DNA of 64,000 nt from NCBI RefSeq assembly GCF_035046505.1, contig NC_089822.1, forward strand, positions 105,860,807-105,924,806, given 5' to 3'. The DNA comes from Tiliqua scincoides. Its lineage: Eukaryota > Chordata > Lepidosauria > Squamata > Scincidae. The position numbers were made by a program, and so were the translations under genes. Positions within the stretch are counted from its first letter, which is position 1. Each line of letters begins with the position of its first letter. A model generated the notes under the pieces. That model saw only the letters and a list, made by a program, of their open reading frames with translations, had not been told where the DNA came from and made no database searches. Below, in pieces: positions 38,901 through 45,920 of the stretch.

Positions 38901-41820
38901 AAGGGGGACTGATCAGCCTTAAGCGGGCACGAGGCCCAGTGGATTGGAATTTGGCAGAACATCATTGTAGCAGAAAGATAATGTGATCCCCTATTTGTGT
39001 GCACCTGCTTTTGTGAGCTTCATAAATTCTGACTCTAGCGATGCTGAGTTCTTGGTGTTTCCAGAAAACTAGAGTGCTCAAACCTTTAAGTCTCTCCATT
39101 TGTTAATGACAGTGATAATGGTTCTTAATGCCACTGTTGACTGCTGTTCACTTTACATGGTTCAAATGTTATTCTGTTATAGTTTATTAAATATTTTATT
39201 ACACTATTTGGTTCAGAATATTTTTTCCTTGTTTTTCTCACCTAAAAACTAGGTGCGTCTTATGGTCAGGTGCGTCTTATGGAGCGAAAAATACGGTAAT
39301 CAAGGGTTATAACATGTTGTTCTGAAAGAGTAGTGATGGAAGTATTTATTTATTTATTTTATTAGATTTGTATTCCGCCTTTCTCCCTGAAGGGCACCCA
39401 AGGCAGCTAACAATCAAGTTAAAATACAAGGCAACAGATAAACATTAAAAATACAAAACACTTAAATACAAAACAATTAAAACAAGATAAAATACATAAA
39501 TACATAGCAGCAGATTGAAAGCAAGCAGTAAAAGACATAATTTATAAATTTATAAAAACAGCCCTTATAGTGCCTCGAAGGCTTTCCTGAATAAAAAAGT
39601 CTTCAGGCCCTGCTGAAACGTTAATAGTGAGGAAGCTGCTCTCAATTCAGAGGGGAGGAAATTCCATAGTGCAGGTGCCACCACCGAAAATGCCCTGTTT
39701 CTGGCCGCCATTCCCTTCACCACTCTCAATGACGGCACAACCAACAGGGCCCCTTCTGATGACCTTAGAGAACGGACTGGATTATACGGAAGAAGGCGGT
39801 CTCTCAAATACGCTGGTCCCAAGCCGTTTAGGGCTTTAAAGTTCATAACCAGCACCTTGAATTCAGCCCGGAAACAAATGGGCAGCCAGTGCAGCCGCCG
39901 GAGTAGCAGTGTGATGGAGTCAAATGCCGACCCTCAGCAACTACCCGAGCCGCTGCATTCTGCACTAGTTGTAGCTTCCGGACCGTCTTCAGGGGCAGCC
40001 CCACATAGAGCGTGTTAGAATAATCTAATCTTGATGTCACTATGGCATGGACCACCGTGGCCAGATCCGTCGGAGACAGGTACGGCCGCAGCAGGCGCAC
40101 CAGTCGAAGCTGGGCAAAAGCACCCCTGGCCACAGTCAACACCTGGACATCCAGGAGGAGCTGCGAGTCCAGGAGAACCCCAAGCTGTGAACCTGCTCTT
40201 TCAGGGGGAGTGCATCCCCATTCAGAGCAGGGCGATAGTCCAGCACTCGCATCGTGGATTTCTGCACCAGGGGGACCTCTTTCTTGCCCGGATTTAATCT
40301 CAGCTTGTTCGCCCTCATCCAGATCCTAACTGCCTCCAGGCAACGCTCCAGGACAGAGACAGCCACCCTGGAGTCAGGTGGAAAGGAGAGATAAGAGCTG
40401 AGTGTCATCAGCATACTGATGGCACCCAACTCCAAATCCCCAGATGACCTCTCCCAGTGGTTTCGTGTAGATGTTAAACAACATGGGGGACAATACAGAA
40501 CCCTGTGGCACCCCATACCTCAAGGGCCAGGGTGCCGAACAGGAGTCCCCCAATACCACCATCTGGGACCTGTCAACCAAGAAGGACCGGAACCACTGCA
40601 AAACAGTGCCCCCAATCCCCACCTCAGCCAACTGTCCCAGAAGGACACCATGGTCAATGATGTCGAAAGCCATTGAGAGGTTCAAAAGGCCTAGCAAGGA
40701 TGCACTCCCTCCGTCGAGCCCTCAGCGTAGGTCATCCACGAAGGCCGTCTGGTGAACCCCTGCTAACTGGGTAAGAGGCACTTTTTCAAGTGGGTGCTCC
40801 TCTTTTATTTAGCAGGGGGAGAGTAACTGGCCCACCTCACCCCAGCACTGTCTGTTCTAGTGGCTGTCTGCTGGTATTCCTTTGCATCTTTTTAGATTGT
40901 GAGCCCTTTTGGGACAGGGAGCCATTAGATATTTGATTTTCTCTGTAAACCGCTTTGTGAACTTTTTGTTGAAAAGCGGTATATAAATACTGTTGTTGTT
41001 GTTGTTGTTGTCTCCATCCCGAAGCCAGGCCTGAAGCCAGATTGAATGGGATCCAGATAATCCGCTTCATCCAGGATCCTCTGGAGCTGAGACGCCACCA
41101 CCCGCTCGATCACTTTGCCCAGAAACGGGAGGTTCGAGACTGGCCGATAATTATCCAATATAGAGGGGTCCAGAGAGGGTTTTTTCAGGAGGGGGCAAAC
41201 CATTGCTTGCTTTAATGCCAGAGGCACCAGCCCCTCCCTCAAAGATGAATTTACTACCCTCTCTGTCCACTCGGCCAGTCCCTCCCAGGCAGATCTAACC
41301 AGCCATGCTGGGCACAGATCCAGCGGGCAGGTGGATGGCCTCACACTCCAAAGGATCCTGTCCACATCCTCAGGTTCTACAAGCTGAAAAGAATCCCACA
41401 AAACAGGATTGACAGGTGCCACGGGGAAGTATCTTTATGTATTTCTCAGAGTGTTGCTCAAGATTTTGTTGCTTTGACCCTTGGTAGGTCATAGACCAAA
41501 TATTGATGGCAGGAAAAAAAATCACATTCACGTATTTGATTTTTCTTCTAGGGCATGAAATTTTATATACTATAGTGGATCATGTACCAGTGTCCCGGTG
41601 GAAGGAATTTGTGCGGCGCCTGGGGCTGACTGAAAACACAATAGAAAGAACTGAGATGGAGCACAAGCACATACGAGACGGACAGTATGAAATGCTGAGA
41701 CAATGGAGGCTGCAGGCAGGTCGTGGTGCTACTGTGGAGCGCATCAGTTGCATTCTCAACCAAATGGAACTGAGTGGCTGCAGTGAGGCTATTCAGGAAG
41801 TTTTGCCAAAGCTGCCCTAG
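5308..41820 (+). CDS. TNFRSF1A: TNFRSF1A (TNF receptor superfamily member 1A, TNFR1), complete, 10 coding exons
   Basis: Type I membrane receptor for TNF that recruits adaptors such as TRADD through its death domain (family knowledge). Exons read from splice sites: 5308-5346, 23837-24038, 24347-24475, 24921-25070, 25704-25788, 26704-26774, 26949-27071, 32923-32963, 33997-34147, 41552-41820. They sum to 1260 nt, keep one frame and give 419 residues plus a TAG stop. Order: signal peptide from residue 1; cysteine-rich domains about 61-215, with motifs such as CCVKC, GPGQTTNC and DTICGC that align closely with human TNFR1; membrane helix about 230-247; short cytoplasmic linker; death domain about 332-412 containing RWKEFVRRLGL. 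Several N-glycosylation sequons occur in the ectodomain. The protein is shorter than human TNFR1 (455 residues), mostly between membrane and death domain. Exon joins are my inference from GT/AG sites and phase; no transcript was available. Confidence 0.93.
5686..6395 (-). repeat. Tandem array of the palindromic unit in TNFRSF1A intron 1
   Basis: About eight units of ~80-95 bp, each with CACACTTACCTGGGAGTAAG, GGGACTTACTTCTGAGTAGA and CATGCATAGGCTTGGGCTC. The array begins about 340 bp after exon 1. Its orientation is opposite to the POLQ intron 1 array relative to transcription. Confidence 0.85.
6396..8044. other. TNFRSF1A intron 1 segment with one MITE copy
   Basis: A ~180-bp palindromic element with GGGCACAATCCTAACCAACT and TTGTTTAGGATT ends lies near 6694-6872. 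Another palindromic unit lies near 7446-7522. The remainder is AT-rich intron with nothing recognised. Confidence 0.5.
8045..10330 (-). mobile_element. Degenerate CR1-like LINE (L3-type), antisense to TNFRSF1A
   Basis: Minus-strand translation gives the CR1-type RT C-half (FNFFIRDLDKAMLIKFAGETA, then DLDRLGHWTHTNEVEFN) with many stops. The 3' UTR has the AGGTCATCTAGTC-like motif common to CR1 elements. It is interrupted by a SINE-like element at 8660-8929. Confidence 0.7.
8660..8929 (+). mobile_element. SINE-like element with CR1/L2-type 3' end, copy 2
   Basis: Full copy: head CCCCTGCTTATTGGGTAAGA, middle CCACCTCACCCCAGCACTGT, then CTGTAAACCGCTTTGTGAAC and a (TAA)n tail. Inserted in the reverse CR1-like LINE. 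Confidence 0.85.
10681..10862. mobile_element. ~180-bp palindromic MITE (GGGCACAATCCTAAC family)
   Basis: Ends GGGCACAATCCTAACTCACT and GTGGGTTAGGATTTGGGGCT are inverted repeats. Related copies lie near 6694, 15443, 42238, 54450 and 57710. Superfamily not determined. Confidence 0.65.
11040..12960 (-). mobile_element. Internally deleted L1 LINE, antisense
   Basis: On the minus strand, from 5' to 3': a GC-richer 5' UTR-like part (about 12960-12540); an ORF1-like coiled coil with stops (MAFKNVKDVSKS, MDFRREMEQQVRKLSEQMK, then a Lys/Arg-rich tail) about 12215-11760; then an ORF2 C-terminal remnant with VWWNDEKIKKFWKMIYNML near 11500-11400. The endonuclease and RT of ORF2 are missing. L1 assignment rests on the WW..KIKKFW motif and the ORF1 coil. 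Confidence 0.6.
12961..15442. other. TNFRSF1A intron 1, unrecognised AT-rich sequence
   Basis: No coding exon, RNA gene or clear terminal repeats seen. Parts (13080-13740) may be old LINE sequence, but I could not assign them. Confidence 0.4.
15443..15642. mobile_element. ~200-bp strongly palindromic MITE
   Basis: Near-perfect long terminal inverted repeats: GGGCACAATCCTAACCTCTT with CTTATGTCAGTGC inside, mirrored at 15590-15642. The whole element could fold into one hairpin, making it the best preserved member of this family here. Confidence 0.75.
15643..19446. other. TNFRSF1A intron 1, unique-looking sequence
   Basis: Nearly 4 kb in which I recognise no repeat family or exon apart from a short alternating GT/CG stretch near 16683-16722. 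Small open frames occur but show no domain. Confidence 0.4.
19447..19832 (+). mobile_element. Non-autonomous hAT element (CAGGGGTGTCAAAC family), copy 1
   Basis: Shares CAGGGGTGTCAAACTCATT, AGAAATAAGCACTTTGTT and ATATGAGAGAGCCCAATTAT with the element at 32374-32734. The 3' terminus is decayed (TTTAACACCACTG) and no exact duplication was found. Confidence 0.75.
19995..20125. repeat. Short inverted-repeat element
   Basis: GCCAAGTCAAGTTTATTAG at the left and ACTTGACTTGGG at the right form an imperfect inverted repeat. It may be a LINE 3' end in reverse. Assignment uncertain. Confidence 0.35.
20717..21644. mobile_element. Non-autonomous hAT element, 928 bp
   Basis: Exact 8-bp target duplication CCATTCAT (20709-20716 and 21645-21652). 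Ends TAGGGATGGGC and CCTATTCCTA are inverted. The terminal regions carry repeated GACTTGAGTC-like words. The interior is partly GC-rich with no transposase. Confidence 0.8.
22555..23686. mobile_element. Tigger/pogo-like (Tc1-mariner) element nested in the hAT element
   Basis: Ends CAGTAGAACCTCTTTAAG and GGAGGCTCTACTG are inverted repeats flanked by TA on both sides. An internal partial copy of the terminal motif (GGTCAGTATAGAGAGG) occurs near 23560. It contains a CR1 fragment. Confidence 0.75.
22995..23240 (+). mobile_element. CR1 reverse-transcriptase fragment
   Basis: Translation contains KLLRKLHSQGIRG, FSWIGNWLRTRKQRVGV and a GVPQGSVL-like stretch, the standard CR1 palm region, truncated at both ends. 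It is the innermost layer of the nest. Confidence 0.8.
23837..24038 (+). CDS. TNFRSF1A: TNFRSF1A coding exon 2 (end of signal peptide, CRD1)
   Basis: Preceded by a strong polypyrimidine tract and CAG. Encodes VKIMLIDLK followed by a basic segment and CRTGEYLHPNETHCCVKCHP, the first half of cysteine-rich domain 1. Ends in phase 1 at GT 24039. The acceptor lies only 52 bp after the duplicated target site of a hAT element. Confidence 0.92.
24347..24475 (+). CDS. TNFRSF1A: TNFRSF1A coding exon 3 (CRD1/CRD2)
   Basis: Phase 1 to phase 1, 129 nt. Encodes the stretch from TYVAQHCLGPGQTTNC to CRSCQSCRS, matching the CRD1-CRD2 junction of TNFR1. Flanked by TTGCAG and GTAAGC. Confidence 0.93.
24921..25070 (+). 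CDS. TNFRSF1A: TNFRSF1A coding exon 4 (CRD2/CRD3)
   Basis: Phase 1 to phase 1, 150 nt. Encodes the stretch with SKCTSTQDTICGCRDDQYR, ending CTACHNGTIRHP. The TQDTICGC core is diagnostic of the TNFR1 ligand-binding domains 2 and 3. Flanked by TTCCTAG and GTGAGC. Confidence 0.93.
25190..25700. other. TNFRSF1A intron 4, no feature recognised
   Basis: Intron between exons 4 and 5. No repeat ends or alternative exon seen. Confidence 0.4.
25704..25788 (+). CDS. TNFRSF1A: TNFRSF1A coding exon 5 (CRD3/CRD4)
   Basis: Phase 1 to phase 2, 85 nt. Encodes TKTSDTICLCYLGFFLQADK and NICSPCS, the start of cysteine-rich domain 4 (human equivalent CTCHAGFFL). Flanked by CCCCTCAG and GTGAGC. Confidence 0.9.
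26300..26595. mobile_element. ~290-bp GC-rich palindromic MITE in intron 5
   Basis: Ends GTGCAATCCAGAGTTG and AGGATTACGCTGCAC are inverted. The interior has CTTATGCCACCTCCAGAGG, as in related longer copies near 54450. It ends 108 bp before exon 6. Confidence 0.5.
26704..26774 (+). CDS. TNFRSF1A: TNFRSF1A coding exon 6 (end of CRD4, stalk)
   Basis: Phase 2 to phase 1, 71 nt. Encodes SCLDGECKAHCKTEDS and a short stalk ending NSS, a glycosylation sequon close to the membrane. Flanked by TTTTTTCAG and GTGAGT. Confidence 0.88.
26949..27071 (+). CDS. TNFRSF1A: TNFRSF1A coding exon 7 (transmembrane helix)
   Basis: Phase 1 to phase 1, 123 nt. Encodes a hydrophobic helix, LLGSLVVLFGVGFVLLLA, followed by a basic stop-transfer segment (RKFLRSSYWKQQK). 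Flanked by ACATAG and GTGAGT. Confidence 0.88.
27620..31745 (+). mobile_element. Degenerate CR1-type LINE, interrupted by another LINE
   Basis: Left part translates to an endonuclease remnant (GDTVIPGYTNNGKDGQRLVG, then SVALYVKESV). The right part after the interruption gives an RT remnant resembling NLLELFKSVHRNV. Many stops. Its sense orientation within TNFRSF1A intron 7 could supply cryptic signals. Confidence 0.65.
28862..31401 (-). mobile_element. Non-LTR retrotransposon (I/Vingi-like candidate), 5'-truncated
   Basis: Flanked by a 13-bp target duplication CTTGTTGAAAGAG (28849-28861 and 31402-31414). Minus-strand frames of 222 codons (31295-30627) and 560 codons (30642-28960) overlap slightly in different frames, so one frameshift separates them. 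The first has a linker and RT start (LKPGKAAGPDEIPPELLKG). The second has the RT core (FLDLKGAFDSVD, KQGCVLAPMLFNLF, LLYADDAVL), a thumb with ILGLPRCVPYSVLCLEVGL, and a C-terminal CKCGRDCVETLMHTF..C motif. The 3' end is a (GAACT)n-like tail. The endonuclease is lost by truncation. The clade name is provisional. Confidence 0.8.
31770..32024 (+). mobile_element. SINE-like element with CR1/L2-type 3' end, copy 3
   Basis: Full copy from CCCCTGCTAACTGGGTAAGA through AGAAGCGGTATATAAATACT to a (TAA)n tail. Closely similar to the copies at 40757 and 58095. Confidence 0.85.
32374..32734 (+). mobile_element. Non-autonomous hAT element (CAGGGGTGTCAAAC family), copy 2
   Basis: Target duplication GGTTAAAT / GGCTAAAT (one mismatch) at 32366-32373 and 32735-32742. 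Ends CAGGGGTGTCAAAC and GTTTGACACTCCTG. It lies 189 bp before exon 8. Confidence 0.85.
32923..32963 (+). CDS. TNFRSF1A: TNFRSF1A coding exon 8 (41-nt cytoplasmic micro-exon)
   Basis: Forty-one nucleotides, phase 1 to phase 0, encoding SASVQQSGESVPK after a split proline. It has a strong polypyrimidine tract and an AAG|GTAAGT donor. It is required to bring exon 7 (phase 1) into frame with exon 9 (phase 0). Composition is low complexity, so its assignment rests on splice sites and phase. Confidence 0.75.
32964..33996. other. TNFRSF1A intron 8
   Basis: Holds a LINE/SINE 3' end of CR1/L2 type at about 33625-33716 (GTAAACCGCCTTG, GGCAGTATATAAATACCTG, then (TTG)n). The rest is unrecognised. Confidence 0.5.
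33997..34147 (+). CDS. TNFRSF1A: TNFRSF1A coding exon 9 (cytoplasmic linker)
   Basis: Phase 0 to phase 1, 151 nt, open throughout. Encodes TTAEEDKTSDSLLKPNQK and a serine/proline-containing linker ending PD. There is no obvious similarity to the human neutral-sphingomyelinase-activation region. Flanked by TCGTAG and GTGAGT. Confidence 0.8.
34452..34872 (-). mobile_element. Non-autonomous hAT element (CAGGGGTGCCCAAAC family), copy 1
   Basis: Target duplication CTCCATTG / CTCTATTG at 34444-34451 and 34873-34880. The right end GTTTGGGCACCCCTG is preserved and the left end is decayed. Same family as 53794-54211, in opposite orientation. Confidence 0.8.
35299..36250. mobile_element. Fold-back Tc1/mariner-like element interrupted by a LINE-derived element
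   Basis: TA on both sides. Inverted ends carry CCTCAGTATCCACTG and GTAGATACTGAGG. Inner arms also pair (AGACCCACTTCCAGG with CCCAGAAATAGGTCT), so the two halves form a long hairpin apart from the insertion at 35465-35935. Related to 63371-63780. Confidence 0.6.
35465..35935 (+). mobile_element. Non-autonomous LINE derivative: 5' end joined to 3' end of the RTE-like LINE
   Basis: Bases 35465-35871 match, in reverse, the 5' UTR end of the LINE at 62248-61825. Bases 35872-35935 match the last ~64 bp of the same LINE (58391-58327). The whole protein-coding interior (~3.4 kb) is absent. Target duplication GCATTTACCC / GCATTCACCC at 35455-35464 and 35936-35945 shows that it moved as a unit. It is analogous to BovB-derived ART2-type elements. 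Confidence 0.82.
36775..37085. repeat. Tandem ~90-bp repeat, about 3.5 copies
   Basis: Unit contains GTGTCTACTCAGAAGTAAGT, GAGTCACTGGG and CACTCCCAGGAAAG, a derivative of the palindromic MITE-like unit, plus a G-rich spacer. Confidence 0.75.
37345..38475. repeat. Minisatellite, 133-135-bp unit, about 8.3 copies
   Basis: Unit contains TATGTATGGAGATCTGC, a poly-C run of 8-11, CACTTCCATCTGTTGGTTCT, GTGCAAGGGGTTTTGCAATG and CAGAGATCTTACCTGCCCCA. Copies start near 37377, 37510, 37645, 37778, 37911, 38045, 38179, 38313 and a diverged partial near 38443. Units are almost identical, so expansion is recent. Confidence 0.95.
39335..41426 (-). mobile_element. L2-type LINE, 5'-truncated, antisense in TNFRSF1A intron 9
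   Basis: Minus-strand translation yields the RT start (NYRPVSNLPFLGKVIERVVA), the palm (GVPQGSVLSPMLFNIYTKPL, YADDTQL) and the C-terminus (LVQNAAARVV, YLRDRLLPY, LKTFLFRKAFEAL) in several frames, so it is broken. The 3' UTR ends in an AAATAAATAAAT tail. It is interrupted at 40757-41010 by a SINE-like element. Confidence 0.85.
40757..41010 (+). mobile_element. SINE-like element with CR1/L2-type 3' end, copy 4
   Basis: Same head and body as the other copies, but the tail is (TTG)n instead of (TAA)n. Inserted in the L2 LINE between RT motifs. Confidence 0.85.
41552..41820 (+). CDS. TNFRSF1A: TNFRSF1A coding exon 10 (death domain and stop)
   Basis: Encodes the whole death domain, from HEILYTIVDHVPVSRWKEF through GLTENTIERTEMEH and QYEMLRQWR to EAIQEVLPKLP, then TAG. 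The helix pattern and RWKEFVRRLGL match human TNFR1 (PPLRWKEFVRRLGLSD). The L2 LINE in intron 9 ends only about 125 bp upstream of this acceptor. Confidence 0.95.
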
Positions 41821-43020
41821 ATGCTCCAACTTGCTTGCCTCCTCTCTGAGGACCATTAGAACTCATTCATATGAATGTTCCTGTCTTGATGACTGCAACA
41901 CCAAGTGGTCATAGGATTATACAATCCATTACACCAAAAATAGGACTTGCACACGTTGTATTGCTTCCTCAGTGATGCTTTTAAATGTATTCAGTTTACC
42001 CATTAAGTTGTCCTGCATCAATTGCTGAATATTCAAGCAGTTACACATACCTGTGCAGTAGTATATGCTCTCATTTTCATTCCTATCATCCACGTCCTCC
42101 TTCCAAAACTAATTTAAAACCCTGTTTTGCTTTTGTGTGTGTTTAGACTCTTGCTTGTTGAGGCTGGAAGCAAATCATTTTATAAAGTACCTCTAAGAGG
42201 TTTTGGGAAGTCAGAAAAGATTTAGCTTCCATACTAACAGCCCAATCTTAACCAACTTTCCAACAGGGCTGCTCTGCATCCTGTGGTAGGAGGCAGTCGT
42301 GAAGGCCTCCTCAAGGTAAGAAAACATTTTTCTCTTACCTTGGGGCTGCGTAGTGGTTGGTTGGTTAGCGCTGGGCTGAAAATTAAATCCCCAGTAGTGG
42401 GGACAGAACTGCCATGACAGTTTGGTTTACATTGAACTAGTGTAAACTTGTAGAATATCTTTGCTTTTTAAATTTTTGAACTGTACGTTACATTAAGTGT
42501 GTTGTTTTGCCCTACACAGTGTGCATGTACTTTTTTAAAGCTTAAAATGAAACTGGGTGGGTGTTGGATCAGAATTTGGACCTTGGATCTGGGAAGGGGG
42601 AAATTGGCCTTTGCCATGGTTCTGACAATAATGCTATTTGCCTCAGAATGGTAGTTCTCATAGATGTCAATAATGATAAATGTTAAAAATATCAGTTCAG
42701 AGGGAATGTTAATTGGCTTTGTGGGATAAGAGGCTAAAATATCTCCTTCTGATGGTCCATGGTGGTAGAGCACACAGTGCAAAAGGTCCCAAGTTTAGCC
42801 CTTGGCATTCTCATATGAAATACTGTATATTCACGGTTTTTGTTCATGTCAGGCGATATCATTTTGAATATTAAAAACAAAATATTCTTGTCATATGTTC
42901 GTATGCAGTTTATCTAAAAAGTCTTTCTGAATAAATGCTGCAGACTTAGTGATCCTTTTTACAAATGTACACATCTTGAATAGATTTTTTTTGCTAATAA
43001 AGAGGTAAATTTGTTTTACA
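41821..43020 (+). other. TNFRSF1A: Probable TNFRSF1A 3' UTR
   Basis: Follows the stop codon. Two AATAAA hexamers lie at 42930 and 42996, and a TG-rich stretch occurs near 43062, as expected downstream of a cleavage site. A palindromic MITE-like repeat occupies roughly 42238-42400. Confidence 0.55.
42996..43001 (+). terminator. TNFRSF1A: Candidate polyadenylation signal of TNFRSF1A (AATAAA)
   Basis: Canonical hexamer about 1.18 kb after the stop, with a GT-rich element about 60 bp further on. A second AATAAA at 42930 is an alternative. Confidence 0.45.
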
Positions 43021-43191
43021 AATTAAAACCAGAGAAAAGGAAATTAGCTGTTTCTGATTCTTGTGTGTGTTTGAGAGAGACAAAACTATTCTCTTTAAAT
43101 TTCAGTACAGTATCTCAAACAATTTGATAAAGAGGGTAGCCTTCAGCCAGCTTGATTTTTTTTTCCCCACTGAAGCTTTCTCTTCCTAGAG

Positions 43192-44734
43192 CAGTGGTTC
43201 CCAACCTTTAGGAGCTCAGGGATCACTAAGGTAAAATTTGGAGATGGCAGGGACCACATGCAACCCCCCCCCCACCCTCGCACACAAAAAATACAATTAA
43301 ATTTGTAATGCATAAGAAGATTATTTAATAATTAATGTGATGGTTGTGCGATTCGGTTCACTCCCTAATTGGCCTTTTCAGCCACACTAGACGCTGTTCC
43401 AGAACCACCTTTCAGAGCGCGATACCATAGTCTTTCGAGACTGAAGGTTGCCAACAAGGTTGCCAACATGAGGTTGTGCGTGCATTTGCTTCACTAGCTG
43501 TGAAGGTCTTGGGTTTACATGGAATACATGGAACACAAAATAATTCCCCCCAACTCAGAGGTTTTCATACCCACCCAATTCAATCCATTCTCTTTTCCCC
43601 CACACCAAACCACATTAGGCACAGCCCTTGCCTCTTTTAAGTGGAAAAACATCTCAAAAAGGGAGAGGGTAAGCATAAGGGGATTATATATGTCTACTCA
43701 GAAGTAAGTCCCATTATAGTCAATGGGGCTTAATCCAAGGTAAGCATGCATAGGATTGCAATCTGAGGAAATAGGGGAACTGGCCAAGTGTGGGGTGGGG
43801 GAGGGCTCCCCATGGACAAAGCTGCTGCTGCTGCTCTCTGAGGAGGAAAAGTCAGGGGTTACACCTGCTGTACTTGGCTATGGTGGTGCCTCTTCTGCAA
43901 CTTCTGGAATTGCTTCTCCCCAGGTGGGCAGCTTGCAGTAAGACAGCAGAGATGCTGCCTGTTTCCTTCTCCAAAAGGGGTGCAAAAACCTGGTTGCCTG
44001 GATCCCTTGCTCCACCCCTGGGCATTAGAAGAGCACATCCAAGAGGCCCAATTCTGCCAACTGGGGAGGTGATACTAGGGCTGGGGGTTGAGCATATTGT
44101 TTCTCCCCTCTCCTGCTGCCACACTGCCTCCAACTCCCTTCCTCTGTGTTCCCTGGCCAGCTGGAGTCTGCACTCCCAGGGAAATCATATCCAGAGAAAC
44201 TCACTCCCAGGGAAACGCCAGCCAGCCATGCCTTTGGGAGCCTGCTCCTTCTCATTACTCCCATTCCTTCCCCTCCTCTCTCCCCCCCCTGCCCACCCAC
44301 AAAAGGGACTTCCCAGGCTGGCTGGAGTCCTGATCTGACTCCAGATCTGAAACCAGGCTGCCAGGGCTCACCTGAAGGCACAGGGTCAAGGGCTGGAGGC
44401 AGTGGGCAGTGGGGCACCTCTCCTCTGCATGCAGCTGAGCCAGGAGGCTGCACAAATGCGCGCACACCTTACAAGGTGCCTGCGCTTCACTTTTTTAGTT
44501 GTCTGGGCACTCACAGAGAAGGAGGGAAGGGAAGTGGCGGGGGGAGGAAGGAGACAGAGAAAGGCTATGCTCTGATTGGCTCTGAGCTGCTCTGATTGGC
44601 TGCTGGCGCTGCAGAGGCTCTTTTTTCTGCCTGGAAGGGCATTTTTTCCTTTTTTTCACCAGAGAGGTTGCAGACCACCTGGGGGGACACTGCGGACCAC
44701 CAGTGGTCCACGGACCATGGGTTGGGAGCTCTAG
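43192..44734. mobile_element. Large non-autonomous hAT element, 1.54 kb
   Basis: Exact target duplication TCCTAGAG (43184-43191 and 44735-44742). Ends CAGTGGTTCCCAACC and GGTTGGGAGCTCTAG. It contains a LINE 3' fragment (43357-43466), a palindromic unit (about 43687-43762) and a GC-rich interior with long but featureless frames. No transposase recognised. Confidence 0.82.
43357..43466 (+). mobile_element. 3' terminal fragment of the RTE-like LINE
   Basis: Matches the last ~100 bp of the LINEs at 48659-50780 and 58327-62248 (GGCCTTTTCAGCCACACTAG, then ACCATAGTCTTTCGAGACTG). The terminal AAGGTTGCCAAC is repeated twice, as expected of a short 3' tail repeat. Confidence 0.85.
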
Positions 44735-44742
44735 TCCTAGAG

Positions 44743-45920
44743 TCTGTTGCCACTGGGAAGTGCAACAGCTTGGAAGACAAAGGAAAAGTGGTGGAGACAA
44801 GATGAAACAGCAGAGGTTGGGGAAAGGATATAATCACCTCCAGAACTGAGAAGGACCAGTCAGGACTACAGGAGAGAGACTGTACAAGAATACAGATACA
44901 AGAAATTTCTCCACCCACTTGCAAAACTCCTGAAATGTCAAACTTGAAGTAAATATGCCCAGAAGAACCAATGACAGAGCATGCGTGAGGCTAATGACCC
45001 CAAGCCTAAGGGTGCTGTACTTCATAGTTAAATATACCAATGAACTCCTCTACTGAGCTTTAGCATTCAATAAACAGTTGTAAATTGTAAAGCTGTTTCA
45101 TGTTTGGCAAGCTTTCTGATGATTTTGCATGGCTACACACTGTTTATTGTCGTCATTTTGGCTTTATTGGGCTCAGGACTTTCCTGTGATATTTTTAGAA
45201 ATAGTTGTATTAAAGTGGCACAAACTAAAATGTTATATCCAAAAGGAATCCTCTGCCTCTCACACAGTGTTCCTCAACCATTGGTTATCATACCACCAGT
45301 AGTACTTGAGGTGGTGTTTGGTGGTTCATACATGACCCTCTGAGCCCTGCTGTCTGGCAGTAAGACCCACAACGCAACAAGCAATGATAAGAGGCTCAGC
45401 TGTGCGGGCAGAACTCCAGCAAGCACTTTTCATGTGCTCGAAAGAGCTCTCCCATCCACACTAAGCATTTTTCTAATGGTTGTTGCATCGCATCAAATAG
45501 CTAAACAAAATAATATTTCAGGCTATTAAAAAACAAACTCAATTTTTATTTAGAAGATTGTCCTTGTGGCAGCTTACACTAAACTGCAACAGCATTAAAT
45601 TAACACATGCAAGCTAGGTCACACTGGTCTTCCCTTTGTAGCTGATATCTATCACAATGTCTTCAGCTTATACTGAAATTTTATGGTGTATGAAAAACTT
45701 ATCAGGGAGTTGGATCACTAAAAACTTCGAATTTCATTTCAACTCCATACATTAACTGTTCTGGTTCAGATACTATCTCTAAAATGTGGTTTGCTGATTG
45801 CTTCAGACACTTTGGACTTGTCTGAACATAATTTTTTTATTTTGCTTTAATGAAACATGCAACTATTTCAGTCTGGAAAAATATCTAACTCTTGTTTTAC
45901 AAGCACAATATATTCTACAG
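44743..45920. other. Intergenic sequence, nothing recognised
   Basis: AT-rich sequence between two hAT elements, without a convincing exon or repeat family. Confidence 0.4.

Larger units (their letters stand above)
36620..39296. mobile_element. TA-flanked DNA transposon containing a minisatellite, 2.7 kb
   Basis: Terminal inverted repeats CCGTATTTTTCGCTC and GAGCGAAAAATACGG continue into TATAAGACGCAC-type sequence and have TA on both sides. A second inverted copy of the terminal motif near 36680-36698 makes a local hairpin. It has no transposase. The interior holds three ~90-bp repeats carrying the palindromic-unit motif (about 36790-37070) and then a 134-bp satellite. The superfamily beyond TA target choice is not resolved. 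Confidence 0.75.

Noticed and set aside
43790-44595. Frames of 149-182 codons that could be a gene between TNFRSF1A and POLQ
   Set aside because: They lie wholly inside a hAT element bounded by an exact 8-bp duplication and show only proline/serine-rich low-complexity sequence.
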